From Pithys albifrons albifrons (lineage: Eukaryota > Chordata > Aves > Passeriformes > Thamnophilidae): a stretch of DNA of 64,000 nucleotides. The notes beneath the pieces were generated by a model that made no database searches, was not told the origin of the DNA, and was given only the letters and a program-made list of their open reading frames with translations. Each line of letters begins with the position of its first letter. Within the stretch, counting starts at the first letter, position 1. The translations under genes were made by a program, and so were the position numbers. Below, one piece after another: positions 24,310 to 36,163 of the stretch. The stretch is taken from the NCBI RefSeq assembly GCF_047495875.1, contig NC_092497.1, forward strand, positions 1,469,437-1,533,436, read 5' to 3'.

Positions 24310-25142
24310 ACCATGGGATGAACTGGATAGACTTGAGAGATGGGCTGATTCCAATGGGATGGAGTTCAATAAGGCCAAGTGCAGGTCCTGCCCTTTGGCC
24401 ACCCCAACCCCCTGCAGTGCTCCAGGCTGGGCACAGAGTGGCTGGAGAGCAGCCAGGCAGAGGGACCTGGGGGGACTGAGGGACAGGAAGCTCAACAGGA
24501 GCCACCAGTGTGCCCAGGTGGCCAAGAAGGCCAGTGGGATCCTGGCCTGGATCCAAACTAGCATGTCCAGCAGGCCCAGGGCAGTGACCCTTCCCCTGGA
24601 CTCTGCCTTGGGGAGGCCACACCTTGAGTGTTGTGTTCAGTTCTGGGCCCCTCAGTTGAGGAAAGAGATTGAGGGGCTGGAGCGGGGCCAGAGAAGAGCA
24701 ACGAGGCTGGAGAAGGGACTGGAGCACAAGTGCTGTGGGGAGAGGCTGAGGGAGCTGGGGGTGTTCAGCCTGGAGAAGAGGAGGCTCAGAGGTGACCTCA
24801 GCACTGTCTGGAACTGCCTGAAGGGAAGTTCTGGCCAGGTGGGGGTTGGTCTCTTCTCCCAGGCACTCAGCAATAGGACAAGTGGGGCACGATGGGCTCA
24901 AGCTCTGCCAGGGGAAATTGAAGTTGGAGAGCAGAAAGAAATTCTTTGCAGAGAGAGTGCTCAGGCATTGGAATGGGCTGCCCAGAGAGGGAGTGGATTC
25001 CCCATCCCTGGAGGTGTTTCAGCTGAGCTTGGCCGTGGCACTGAGTGCCATGATCTGGTAAAGGGACTGGAGTTGGACCAAGGGTTGGACTTGATGATCT
25101 CGGAGGTCTTTTCCAACCCAATCGATTCTGTGATTCTATGAA
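24310..25142 (+). mobile_element. CR1, longest copy, with the end of its ORF2
   Basis: About 830 bp. Its long open frame encodes recognisable C-terminal CR1 reverse-transcriptase ORF2 sequence: DELDRLERWADSNGMEFNKA, RPHLECCVQFWAPQLRKEIE and [19 protein letters not shown]. Between about 24385 and 24460 the matching peptide (LGTEWLESSQAE) lies in another frame, so two opposite frameshifts sit there. The 3' end is ATTCTGTGATTCTATGA. It is dead and 5'-truncated. Confidence 0.93.
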
Positions 25143-25950
25143 GGCTGGGTGGAGAAACTCCTGTTGTTGTTGAATTTCTGCAGGTTTCCCGTGAGCAGAA
25201 CTTAGTGTTCCTGTTTATGTATTGTGCTCCATGTGTATATTGCAAACATGTAACTCATCACAAGTTAAATTTTTGGCAGGGGAAAAAAAAGAGTCTTGGC
25301 TGTTTGCAGGTTGTCTTCCTCAGGGTTAAGCTGTCTTCATTGTATCTGTAGAATTCTCAGTGCTCTGAATCCTGCTGGGCCAAGTCCCCCACACACCCAA
25401 AAGAGAGTGTCTGTCCCAAGCAATTTGCAGCCTGAATGCAAGAAAAGGAAAGCAGACAGACTGGGAGAGCCAAAAAAGTGAAGATACACCCCTAGAGACA
25501 GCAATAGCATGCAGTCTGCATCTGCCAACTGCTAAACTCCCCTTGGCAAAGGTTTCTGCTCAGCAGCTGTATCTGAAACTTTTCTATCAACCTAAAGTAT
25601 TCTTCTCTCTTCCTCTCATGCAATCATATTGTTTTCGTTCTTCATTTTCATCAGTTTTCTGAATTTTGTATGCTGCTGCTTTGATGTTTAGTATTTTTAT
25701 TGTTTCCCATTATCTCCATAGCCCATATTACTGTATTTTTTCTTTCAAGATTTTGAGGACCCAGATTGCAGCTGTTTAAATTGCAGTGGTGGACAGACAA
25801 AAGATGGCCAGCTCCCACGACTAATTCCCTAGAGTCTGGTGTAACCTGAGTCCCCAGGACAGGTTATGGATAACAAATCTTTGGAGTGATGCTGTTAGAG
25901 ATGTGGAGAGCCTGGGTCAGCATAGCAAGTCATTTATCTGTCTTGTAAGT
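25143..25950. other. Unique non-coding sequence
   Basis: Nothing recognised. Confidence 0.5.
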
Positions 25951-26215
25951 AATCCCAGAATGGTTTGGGTTGGAAAGAATCTTAAAGACCAGCTCTCATG
26001 GGCAGGGACACCTTCCACTATCCCAGGTTGCTCCAAGCTCCATCCAACCTTGTCTTGGACACTTCCAGGGATCCAAGAGTAGCCACAGCTTCTCTGCCCA
26101 ACCTGTGCCAGGGCCTCCCCACCCTCATAGGCAAGAATTATTCTGCAATATCTAATCTAAATCTCCTCTCATTCCAGTTTAAAGCCAGTCCCCTTTATCC
26201 TATCACAACCAAACC
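25951..26215 (-). mobile_element. CR1 3' fragment
   Basis: ATCCCAGAATGGTTTGGGTT, GGGACACCTTCCACTATCCC, TCTGCCCAACCTGTGCCAGG, ATATCTAATCTAAATCTCC. Confidence 0.87.
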
Positions 26216-26993
26216 CTGCTAAAAAGTGTGTCCCTGTAGTGGGGGCTCATGACAAGTGTTGGACCCTGCCCATGACACGCTGTGGATGATGCTGAAACCT
26301 CTTCTGCTCCCACTGCTGCCGTAACACTGTGTCCCCAGAGCCCTCCCTGGCTGCTCCCAGCCCCACAGAGAGTAAGAAACACCCTTGAGAGGGACTATTT
26401 TGTCTGATGGGCTTAGTGGAAAAGCTGCCAGGTGGAACCCAGCCAAGACGCAGCAGACCGTGACGGGCAGACCCACACAGCTTAGACAGCAGCAGCTCCC
26501 CACGGGAAGAGCCCAGCCAAGGAGGGAGAACACCCTCCCACACACACACAGCCACAGCCACACTCACACACAGAGTCAAGGTCCAATTAGGTACTTTATT
26601 ACTCATTTAAGCCTTGTCTGGCTTTCAGCGCTGGAAGAATGGTGGTGCCCGCACGTGAATCCGCGGCTCCGCCAGAGGAGCAGAGATTTGCATCTGAAGT
26701 GAGTCACTGGTGCCATTCCCAGGAGCTTTACTTGATGCATGGCTTAGTGGAGGGGCAGCTTTGCTGTGTTTACTGCAAGGACTTGGCACACGCTGGCGGC
26801 TCCACGTTCACCGGCAGCTCCAAGGACCTGCGAGCTGCATCTCACTTCCCGACACCACATGGGAAGTTGGTTTGCATGGGAGTGTTTTGTCCCTTAGGAC
26901 TTTCCACTGCCAGAATCTCATCAACACCTCTATACCTGATATTCCAAAAAGCTGAGGGTTTTCCTGAGGAGTTCTGCCACTCTGGGTGGAAGC
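26216..26993. other. Unique sequence with a small CpG-containing patch
   Basis: A short CA-rich run lies at 26531-26575. 26600-26840 has several CpGs (CCCGCACG, CCGCGGCTCCGCC) and an octamer-like ATTTGCAT at 26686-26693. No exon can be supported. Confidence 0.45.
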
Positions 26994-27138
26994 GATCCCA
27001 GAATGGTTTGGGTTGGAAGGGACCTTCAAGCTCATCTCGTCCCACCTCTTGCCATGGGCAAGGACACCTTCCACTATCCCAGTTTTCTCCAAGCCCTGTC
27101 CAACCTGGCCTTGGGCACTTCCAGGGATTTGGAATACC
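26994..27138 (-). mobile_element. CR1 3' fragment
   Basis: ATCCCAGAATGGTTTGGGTT, TGCCATGGGCAAGGACACCT, TGTCCAACCTGGCCTTGGGC. Confidence 0.87.
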
Positions 27139-28571
27139 ACCAGCCTTAGCTAATGGGAGCTGAGCACAGAGAAAATGCTAAAACAGATGAGTCAAACAGA
27201 CCCAAGGAGACACATCCCAGAGGTTTCCAGTAACAGGAGGTTGATCAAGGACAAGACTGGAAGCTGGATGTGGTCCACAATCACAAAAACCTCAACAATA
27301 ACAGGGAACATAACAAGAAGGGGGGAATGAGAGAGTTTAAAGTTCTATCAACTTCCTAAATATGTTTGTGCTGAGTCAGATCCATCCTCACACCACTCTC
27401 CTGCATGATGGAAACAAGCCAGGAGCAGTCAAACAGCTGAGAGGGGGAGTTCAACAGGCTGAACACACAACACCTGGAAATATGAAGATGTTGTTTTGGA
27501 TGACAAATGATTGAATTAAGAGAGAGATACCAAAGACTCACTGATCCATTAGATGCCCAGGCCTGTGGAAAAGTGACCACTGATATCATATTCAGCTGCA
27601 AAGAAACATAATTAGAACCAAAATAAGGCCTTGAGTCTTGAAGAAAATAGAAAAATATCAGAGTGAAGCATAAAAACTGGTTGCAAGGATCAAAACTGAA
27701 GTCGTCTTTCCTTAGTTGTCTAAAGAGGATCTACACCTTTTTAAATCCATTCCAACTTGCTGTACTTGGGCAGCCAAAAATCCAGCACAGGTTGGGGCTG
27801 TGTCAGAGGATGAAAAGCTTCCCCTCCCAGATCTAAAGCCCTGTGCAATTACACAGGCAGAAAACTGATATACATAGTCCTGGAGCTGGGCCAGAAGCAC
27901 AGGCTCCAGGACTGAGCACATCCCTCTGATGCAGAGACACCAGTCTCCTGAGTTACCAAAAAAAAAAAAAAAAAAAAGAAAAAGAAAAGAAAGTAGGTCT
28001 GTTTTTTTGTATGATTTCTACCTGGAACACTAATTTGCAATATTGTCAGTTACACAAGCATGTGGGAATCTAGTTGTTTAATAGCCATGTGTTCTTTCTG
28101 GCACAGAGATAGAGATTTCCCACCTCTAGCTGCTGCTTCCAGGTCAGCACTGCACTGCCTGGGACAAGGTCTCAAGAGACAGAACCCTGCAGTAGCTCAG
28201 GCAAAAGGAAAACCCTTGTCACATGGTGGAACACGCAGTTCTTCAGCTGGAACTGCTCTAAAATGAGCTGCTTGGGTTTATCCAGTTGCCCAAATGCGTA
28301 GTGAGCTTTCTCAAGTTGAGACTCACTGTACATCCTCAGCATTTGAAAAATGTTGCCTGAACACACCCCAGAGAGGCTGTGCTGTAAAGGTTGGAGCAGG
28401 ATTTGGGAGCCTGAGTGCTCCAAATGTCATGAACCCCTAAAACTGGGCAAGAAAACAGCCTCATACTGCAAAATACAGTCCCTGTGCAGTTTCAGATGTT
28501 TAGTGAAGTGTAACTGGGATATTCACATCTCCATCTATTAATGTAATTATTATCCAGTGTGTGCATTGCCA
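27139..28571. other. Unique sequence with an A20 tract
   Basis: Twenty As at 27958-27977 followed by AAAAG/AAAG units. No gene or recognisable parent for a processed copy. Confidence 0.5.
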
Positions 28572-28835
28572 CTGAGACACAGGGAATGGCTTCTCACTGC
28601 CAAAGGGCAGTTAAATGGGATATTGGGAAGGAATTCCTGGCTGTGAGGGTGGGCAGGCCCTGGCCCAGGTTGGGCAGAGAAGCTGTGGCTGCCCCTGGAT
28701 CCCTGGGAGTGTCCAAGGCCAGGTGGGACAGGGCTTGGAGCAACCTGAGCTGCTGGAAGTTGGCCCTGCCCATGGTAGGGGGTGGAATGAGATGGTCTTT
28801 AAGGTCCCTTCCAACCCAAACCATTCCATAATGCT
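28572..28835 (+). mobile_element. CR1 3' fragment
   Basis: ACTGAGACACAGGGAATGGC, GGAAGGAATTCCTGGCTGTG, GATGGTCTTTAAGGTCCCTT, CCAACCCAAACCATTCC. Confidence 0.88.
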
Positions 28836-30337
28836 CTGTTCCATTCAAATGCTCTGTTTTTATTAAGAGCAAAAGGTGTTTGAAGCTTTAGTGAATCCCA
28901 CAGGGGATTCTTTGGAGATGAAATTCCTTGATTCATGCAGGCAGAGAAACATTTTGGGTTAGAGAAGGTTCCAGTGTTGGGCTGTGTGTTAGTTTGTTTG
29001 GTTGTTTTGGGGGAGTCTTTTTAAGGTTAACAATCCTTAGGCATGTCTAACTTCTGTAAGGATGGATCAGGGAGCTGCTTTTTTAGTCTTGAGATGAGGA
29101 GTCTTATGGGGGAACTCAACACGGAGCCTGCACTGACCTGGAGCTAAGAACTGGAGGGAGGCTTTTCTAACAATTTATAAAAACTTTGGTCATTCAGAAA
29201 TATTACATGTTGTATTTTGGGGTTTTGGTTCATGGTCTCAAGGTCTTGATCCTGGCCTGGAGGGCACAGGAGGGAAGTTGGGCCTCCCTGGGCAGATAAC
29301 CTGACTGCTGCTTCTCTGCATAGATATTTAGTGGGTACTGCAGAGAACTGAGAGGCATTGATGGGGTTTGTGACCTGGCTAATTCAACTTGCTTCTTCTG
29401 CACTTTCATTTCCCTCCCCACACTTCACATTGCTGCTTTATGCAATTTGATCCCTGGGGAACTGCTCTTTATTTAGTGGGTACCTGTATAACACCTGAAA
29501 AAAAATGGGATTTTGATATATTTTCTGGCTTTCAAGATCTGTTTTCCTTCCCATACCAATTAAATCCTCTGGAATAAATTCAGCTCTACTATGCAAGGTG
29601 ATCTACAGCTATCTCTTTATCTTCCCTTCATGCTGAGTAGCAGAAATAAGGAAAAACAGAGAGAAAACAAATAAGCCCTGCCAGAGCCAAATGGGCTTCA
29701 TATGGAGTTTGCCACTACAGTGATTTCTGCCCTCCATTAATTCATCTCCATCCCAACCAGCACAGGCTTGCACAGATGTAGCTGAAAGTGGAACCAGGCC
29801 CACGGTCCATGAGCACTTCACACAAGATTAAAGGTACTCCATAAATGCAGTGTGTGTTGTTGTCAGGCATTTCCAGATGGGAGAAAAACGGATCATCCTT
29901 CAACTTGGTCAATAAAAATATCATATTGCAGAGCCAGACTCTGGAAATCTGGTTTGAAACAAACCAAGACTAGTTTGAGAGACAAAGAAAAATATGTTAT
30001 CTTGTTATCCTTGGTAGCAAATAGGGTGCAGATGCTACAATGCCTGACACAATTTCTTCAAGTTTTTGGGGGGGTTATTTGTTTTTTGGTTTTTTTCTTG
30101 TTGCTTGGTTTGGTTGGTTGGTTGGTTGGTTTTTTACTATGAGGCATATTAGCTAATTCCTTTGCTCTTCACCTGCTTTCCTCCCATTTTGAGTCTCCTT
30201 CCAAGGTAGGGCAGTTCACAGACATAGTGAAGAGGTGATCAGATGTGCAGGTGGCAAATAAGCAGCAAAATGGAGTGGCTAAATGGATGAAGTAAAAGAG
30301 GAAAGTGTTCTTGCTGATAATGCAGGTTTGAATAATG
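28836..30337. other. Unique sequence ending in a G/T-rich patch
   Basis: 30062-30135 is G/T-rich with GGTT tandem units at its end. No gene seen. Confidence 0.5.
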
Positions 30338-30682
30338 GAACTGGGAAGGGGCTGCAGCAGCAGGAGCAGCTGAGGGAGCTGGGGGGGGGTCAGCCTGGAG
30401 AAAAGGAGGCTCAAGGGGGACCTTCTCACTCTCTGCAACTCCCTGACAGGAGAGGGATGCTGAGGGGGCGGTAGGGGTAGGGGTTGTGGTTGAGCTCTGC
30501 TCCAGGGAACAGGGACAAGAGGAGAGGGAATGACCTCAAGCTGCTCCAGGGGAGGGTCAGGTTGGATACTGGGAACTATTCCTCCATGGAAAGGGTTATG
30601 GTGGCATTGGCAGTGCTGGGGGTTGGTTGGACTTGATGATCTTGGAGGGCTTTTCCAACCTAAATGATCCTGTTATTCTGTG
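30338..30682 (+). mobile_element. CR1 3' part
   Basis: GCTGAGGGAGCTGGGGGGGG, GGAGAAAAGGAGGCTCAAGG, GGTTGGACTTGATGATCTTG and a CCAACCTAAATGATCCTGTT tail. Confidence 0.88.
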
Positions 30683-33195
30683 ACCAAATCATTGGGAAAG
30701 TTCCTTCTGTCAAGAAGCAGAGTGAGGATTTGGTGCTGCCACAGTGACCTCCCCACGGCCACATGGCAGATTTTTGTAAAATAAACCCTGTTGATGATTC
30801 CCTGGGAGGTGATTGCTTTGGAAGGCAAAGACAATAAATCGAGGTAAGACTCTTACTTTGGAAAGTTCTCTTTTACTATGTGGAAATTGCTAGAACTTTC
30901 AGAGCTGCTCCAAATACTCTCAGAGAGGATTTTAAGTGGGCTGTAATTTGGGTAAGATGGAGAAGCAACAAATAAACTCCAAAAAGCCAGGTGTTACATC
31001 TCCTGTGTTTAAGTTGGATCTAACAGTTATTTTAGACCTGCTTCAGTGTCCTCCAACTTAGGCCAGCTTTCCCAGGAGGTACAAGAAAGCAGTCAAGGAA
31101 GATTTGGCACACAGTCTAAGCCCTGTGCAGCAGCTGAGCATGGGCTTGAGAAGAGGATTTATCTACAGATCTAGAAATATGGGTTGCTCCAAGACTGAAA
31201 TTCCTGCATATGTAGAAACCCCTGTGCAAAACCTGTGTTTCTTGTCTCTTGACAAGTGAAAGCAGCAGCCACAAGGTCCATAAAATGCCTTGTTCTGCCA
31301 GGAGCACTTGCAAACATGCTGAAGAACTGGTCTGGGGGCTCAGGGTTAGGTATGACATGATCTCCTCTGCTACAAGAAAGGGCTTTTTGCAAGGTCTGTT
31401 ATCATCTTAGACTTGGTTTATGAGCGTGTTGAAGAATAAGGGACATGGTAAAAAGATGACTAAAAAGAGGAGGTCATCAAGGGACAGGCAGGGTGGGCAT
31501 ATCCTCTGCATGGTTGGGTGCATCCTCTGGAGACAGTCCAGAAGAGCCCAGTCTGAGCCCACCCTCTTCTCTGGGTACCTGAACACCTTAGTAGTGCTCA
31601 GATAGGTTGTGTCAGGACCCTGAACTGGACAGGAAGGCCAATATGGTTGAGGCCAGCTGTGTTGTCATGGGCAGAGCAAAGTGCTTTATTGTGGTTTTGC
31701 TGTACAAACTCTTCTTTTAGTGTTGTTTTGTGTTTTTGTTCCCTCTGGACCTTCTGTGTGATTAAAAAGTGGTTGAGAAGAAAAAAAAAAAGGATGAAAT
31801 TCGTTTTCCTAACTTTTCCTCACTTATTTTTCAATGCTGCCTGTACTCAGAGGGCAGTTCAGGAATGTCAATGGTCTGTAGATAGTTGCTCTGTTCCTAA
31901 TCTGTCTATCACTTCCTTTTGGCTTTGGTTTGCAATATGAGAGCAAACAGCCCCTCCAGTTTGGTGCTCCCCAGACCGAAGACCACCAGGCTGGAGCTGA
32001 TTGGGGAACTCATCACTGGACTGTCACTCAAGAAGTCTGGTCATGGCCGAGTGGAACAAGTTGGTTTTGCTCCAGTAACTGGTGGGAGGCTGCCCAGCAG
32101 CTTTACAGGACAAACAGGGGACATCAGCAGCTTTCTGGTGTGCTCCCCTGAGGGTTCTGGGGACCAGATCATGCCCAAAAGCTCTGATTTTGAAGCTACC
32201 CCTTGGTGACCCAACCTCAGAGAGTATTTGTCCTGCAGATTCCAATGAGGTGGGAGCTCTGATAATGTTCTCCTACTGTTGCCAAAATAAGCACGCCCCT
32301 TTTTTCACCCTTGGTCAGTGCTGGTCCTTGATGTTATTCGTGGGGTTAGGGGCTGTCTGTCTGTCTTTCTGCTTGTCCTGAGCTTGCAGTGAGTCTGCAA
32401 TAGAACTGTCTTAGACCCATCAGCCTTTCAGCTGAAAGAAAAACCACAACATGATGATGGGGCCAGCATAAATGTTTGTCTTTAAATAGATTTCACCCTT
32501 GAAAACCACCTTCAGCCAGGCTGGCTTGCTGGCAACGTCCTTTCCCACCTCTCACACTTCAGCAGGCAGCCCATGTCCAGACCTGAAGTAACTCCACCTG
32601 TATTTGTGGACAGTAGGTACAGTGAGAACAGCGAGTTGTGGGGATGCTCTTGAGGAATTTCTGCCCTCAATGCCTGGGCAGGCTTCAAGCATCCCACAGG
32701 AACAGAAACAAGCAACCCCATGGTCTGTTGTCGGCAGCCTGCCAAGGGGTTTTGTTTGGTCTGTCTGTGGCAGTCTGTGACCTTTGGGTTGTTCTTGAGT
32801 GTCAGTGTTGATGGCCAACCTTGGATCTACTTTGCTGTTCTGTGCTATAGACAGAGACCCTTTTTTGTGGTCATTCAGCCAGTCAAAATAGTACCACTGT
32901 GATTGCTTCAGCATCATCCCCAGAGATTCTGGAGAGTCAACAGAGGTCCAGTAGCCAGCAGAGAGGTGCTTGATGTGCATTTTGCAATAGGTCAGCCCTA
33001 ACTGCAATGGGTACAGAGACCATCTGCAGCTTAACAAGCACTGGGAGGTTTTTTGGTTGGCTCTTTTGACCTTCTCTGGAACTTCCTGCCATGGGGCAAC
33101 AAAATTTGCTGTTCACTGCAAAATTCAAGTTAAAAGCTCCTGAAATCTGCAACCTGCTTGGCCCCAGCTGCTCCATCTTAACAGTTGTATATGGA
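30683..33195. other. Unassigned sequence with medium open frames
   Basis: A 96-codon plus frame (31919-32209) and a 161-codon minus frame (32552-33037) lie close together. Neither matches a family I recognise. A decayed retroelement is possible, but no LTR, primer-binding site or polymerase motif is visible. Confidence 0.35.
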
Positions 33196-33508
33196 GGGCT
33201 ACAAAGGAGCTTGAGAGGGACTGGGGACAAGGGATGGAGGGACAGGACACAGGGAATGGCTTCCCAGTGCCAGAGGGCAGGGTGTGATGGGATATTGAGA
33301 AGGAATTGTTGGCTGTGAGGGTGGGCAGGCCCTGGCACAGTTGGGCAGAGAAGCTGTGGCTGTTCCTGGATCCCTGGGAGTGTCCCAGGCCAGGTTGGAT
33401 GGGACTTGGAGCAACTTGAGATAGTGGAAGTTTTTCCTGCCCATGGCAGGGGGTTTGGAATGAGGTGTTCTCAAAGGTCCCTTCCAACTCAAACCATTCT
33501 GGGACATT
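33196..33508 (+). mobile_element. CR1 3' fragment
   Basis: GGGACTGGGGACAAGGGATG, GGCAGGGTGTGATGGGATAT, GATCCCTGGGAGTGTCCCAG, CCAACTCAAACCATTCTGG. Confidence 0.9.
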
Positions 33509-35628
33509 TTTTTCCCAAAAAGCAGGATGAAAAAGCTACATCAGTATGTGACAAGTCTGGACTTGGTCCTTGGCTTTGTTTTTTGAGCTCTGTCCCACTA
33601 AAGCTATGGAACAGGATGCTCTAGGCAGGACAGTCTGGATAGGCTGGCACAAACAGCCTCCTGGACTTTGGAGCAGCAAAATGCTGCTGAAACTTCGTAA
33701 GGAGGTAACTCAGTGGGATTACAAAAACAAACTTTGCTTCTTTCTTACATAAAAAGTTTTTTTTCTTTTTCTGTTTCCTTTCTTTTTTTTTTTTTTTTGT
33801 AATGGGAGTTAAAAGCTGATGCAGCAAAAGTGGAAGAAAACAACACAACAGGAATTTATAAAAAACAGTTTTTGTTTGTCAGCCACCGAGTAGAACAATG
33901 TGCCTCTTTGTCTGCAGCATGGATTATGCAGGAATAAAATAATAAATAAAAGCACTGCTGAATGGGACTGACATCGTGTGCCTTCTGAAGGGCACTGAAT
34001 TACCAAGAGGAATAAATCATCCCTGGTTTACAAACAAACAGGCTTGCTGGTGTGCCTGTCTCCCAAAGTGTAAATCAGCCCTGGCAGTGAGCAGCTGCTC
34101 CAGTTCTCTGGCAGGGGATGGGGCTGGTGTGAAGCAGGTGCTGCAGGTGGCCTTATCCTGGCTTTAAATGAAAATCAGACTGATGGAGTGAGCAAAGAGC
34201 ACAGTTGTGCTGCTGCACAACCACTGTGGATCTCCACCATGGGAAGGCACCGTCCTTCAGCCCCCAAACTGGCCACAAATTTAGGTAAGGGTGAAATGAT
34301 CACCAGCTGATGATGGCTCAGAAGCACACAGGAGGAGAGGGCTCTTCCCATATATCCTTCCCAAGGTGTTGATTCAACAGCACAGCACAGGAACCAGCAC
34401 TGCAGCCCCTGCTCAGTGCAGTGACTTCCCAGGAAATGTTGCTCTTGCTGTGAGTAGTAGCTGTTTCTTCTGGATGCTCAAGCCAGGATCCATTAAGATA
34501 CCAAGGGAGGAGCCCTCTAAATGCCTTTGAGGTTTTTTAGCTCCTTTAGAAACTCCCGGTGCAATGGGGGCTGATACTTGGCAAACAGCCTTGATCTCTG
34601 GTGTTCTCCACCATGGCTGGGTGCACCATGTTATCATAGCTCCTGGTGGGAAATTCTGCACTGCCTGGAAGGTTTTTGATGCACTGGGCTCATCAGGAGA
34701 GGGGCAGCACCCAAGAGGGACAGGGCCCAGCAGTGCAGGTGTGCCCTCTGCCCACCTGCACCTACCACCTCTCTGTGGAAGCTCAGTAGAGAGTTTTCCA
34801 TTATAAGATGGAGGTGAGGAGGGGCAGCCAACTGTGCTTCTTCTGAAAGGTCCTAGGAGAGAATGCAGATGGAGACTGAGGTGTAAGGGCCTCTGCACAA
34901 GGGCTGCATCTCTTCCAGCCTCACCAGCACCCAAAGAGTTATGGCAGGGAGCAGATGGCCTGGCTGGAGCAAGACCTCCTCTATCACTGTTTGCCAACAA
35001 ACCATATAAAATAGTTTCCCTGTTCTCAACTGCTTTGATGTGTGGCCCTGGAAGTGCAGGGACATGGGAAGACTGTCAGCTTGCTGAGGGAATGTTACTG
35101 CTCATCTTACCTGGGTGGTACTGGGACTGTGAATGGGGTTCCTGCTTCAGGAGAGCAGCAACTCATCCTAAAGTATTTCAAAGCTTGCCCTGGATGCCCC
35201 TCTGTGCCTGTCCACTTCCCAGCTAAGGAGGGGCAGAGTGCTTAGAGCTCCAGAGATGACATATGGGGGGACTATGAACATGGGAAGAACACAAGGAGTA
35301 GCTCAGGATGTTGGCTGAGGTTTGGAGGGAGTTGGAATGTCAGTTGTCCTTGGTCAGTCCTTGTGCTGGGAGACTGTTGCACAGGAATGGTGGTGGGAAG
35401 AACCTCCTGGGTAATGACAGACCAGTGGATGAGCTGGGAGTTGTGAGGCTGAACCAGATGGATGGAGTGTAACTTTGTGCTGGAGAGGAGTTAACAGTGG
35501 GTGAGGATTGAGAAACAGAAGGTAAGAGAAGATTGAGAAGGAGGTGGGCTTGGACTTGTGGGTCAGAAGGGGAGCTGTCCCCATATGCAGCTCTGCTGGT
35601 GCGATTGCACTGGCAGCATATTTTTATA
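33509..35628. other. Unassigned sequence with a 195-codon minus frame
   Basis: The frame at 34413-35000 is Pro/Ser-rich, overlaps other-frame ORFs, and shows no domain, splice pattern or signal peptide. A T16 tract lies at 33783-33798. Confidence 0.4.
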
Positions 35629-36163
35629 GAAACACAGAATGTTTTGAGTTGGAAGATCCCTTCAAAAGCATCTCATTCCACCCTCAGTCATTGGCAAGGA
35701 CACCTTCCACCAGCCCAGGTTGCTCCAAGCCCTGTCCAACCTTTCTAGGGACACTTCCAGGGATCCAGGGACAGCCACAGTTTCTCTGCCCAACCTGTGC
35801 CAGGGCCTGCCCACCCTCACAGCCAACAATTCCTTCTCAATATCCCATCTAACCCTGCCCTCTGGCACTGGGAAGCCATTCCCTGTGTCCTGTCCCTCCA
35901 TGCCTTGTCCCCAGTCCCTCTCCAGCTCTCCTGGAGCCCCTTCAGGCACTGGCAGGGGCTCTCAGGTGTCCCTGGAGCCTTCTCTTCTCCAGGTGAGCCC
36001 CCCCAGCTCTCCCAGCCTGGCTCCAGCCCAGAGGGGCTCCAGCCCTGCAGCATCTCTGGGATATCCTCTGGACTCTCTCCAGCAGCTCCACATCCTCCTG
36101 CTGTTGTACCCAGGGCTGGAGGCAGCTCTGCGGGTGGGGTCTCACCTGAGAAGAGTAGCTGAT
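35629..36163 (-). mobile_element. CR1 3' part with ORF2 remnant
   Basis: The tail is at 35629; the 5' side reaches GGTGGGGTCTCACCTGAGAA. On the minus strand it encodes the broken ORF2 peptide QPWVQQQEDVELLERVQRIS. Confidence 0.9.

Noticed and set aside
24281..25141. A 286-codon host gene
   Set aside because: The peptide is CR1 ORF2 with frame changes; the frame ends inside the CR1 tail.
27380..27990. Processed pseudogene ending in the A20 tract at 27958
   Set aside because: No upstream coding similarity, AATAAA at a suitable distance, or target-site duplication could be seen. A simple A-rich repeat is enough to explain it.
34413..35000. A 195-codon minus-strand protein
   Set aside because: No domain, no signal peptide, no splice structure, and overlapping frames of similar quality. 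I could not support a gene.
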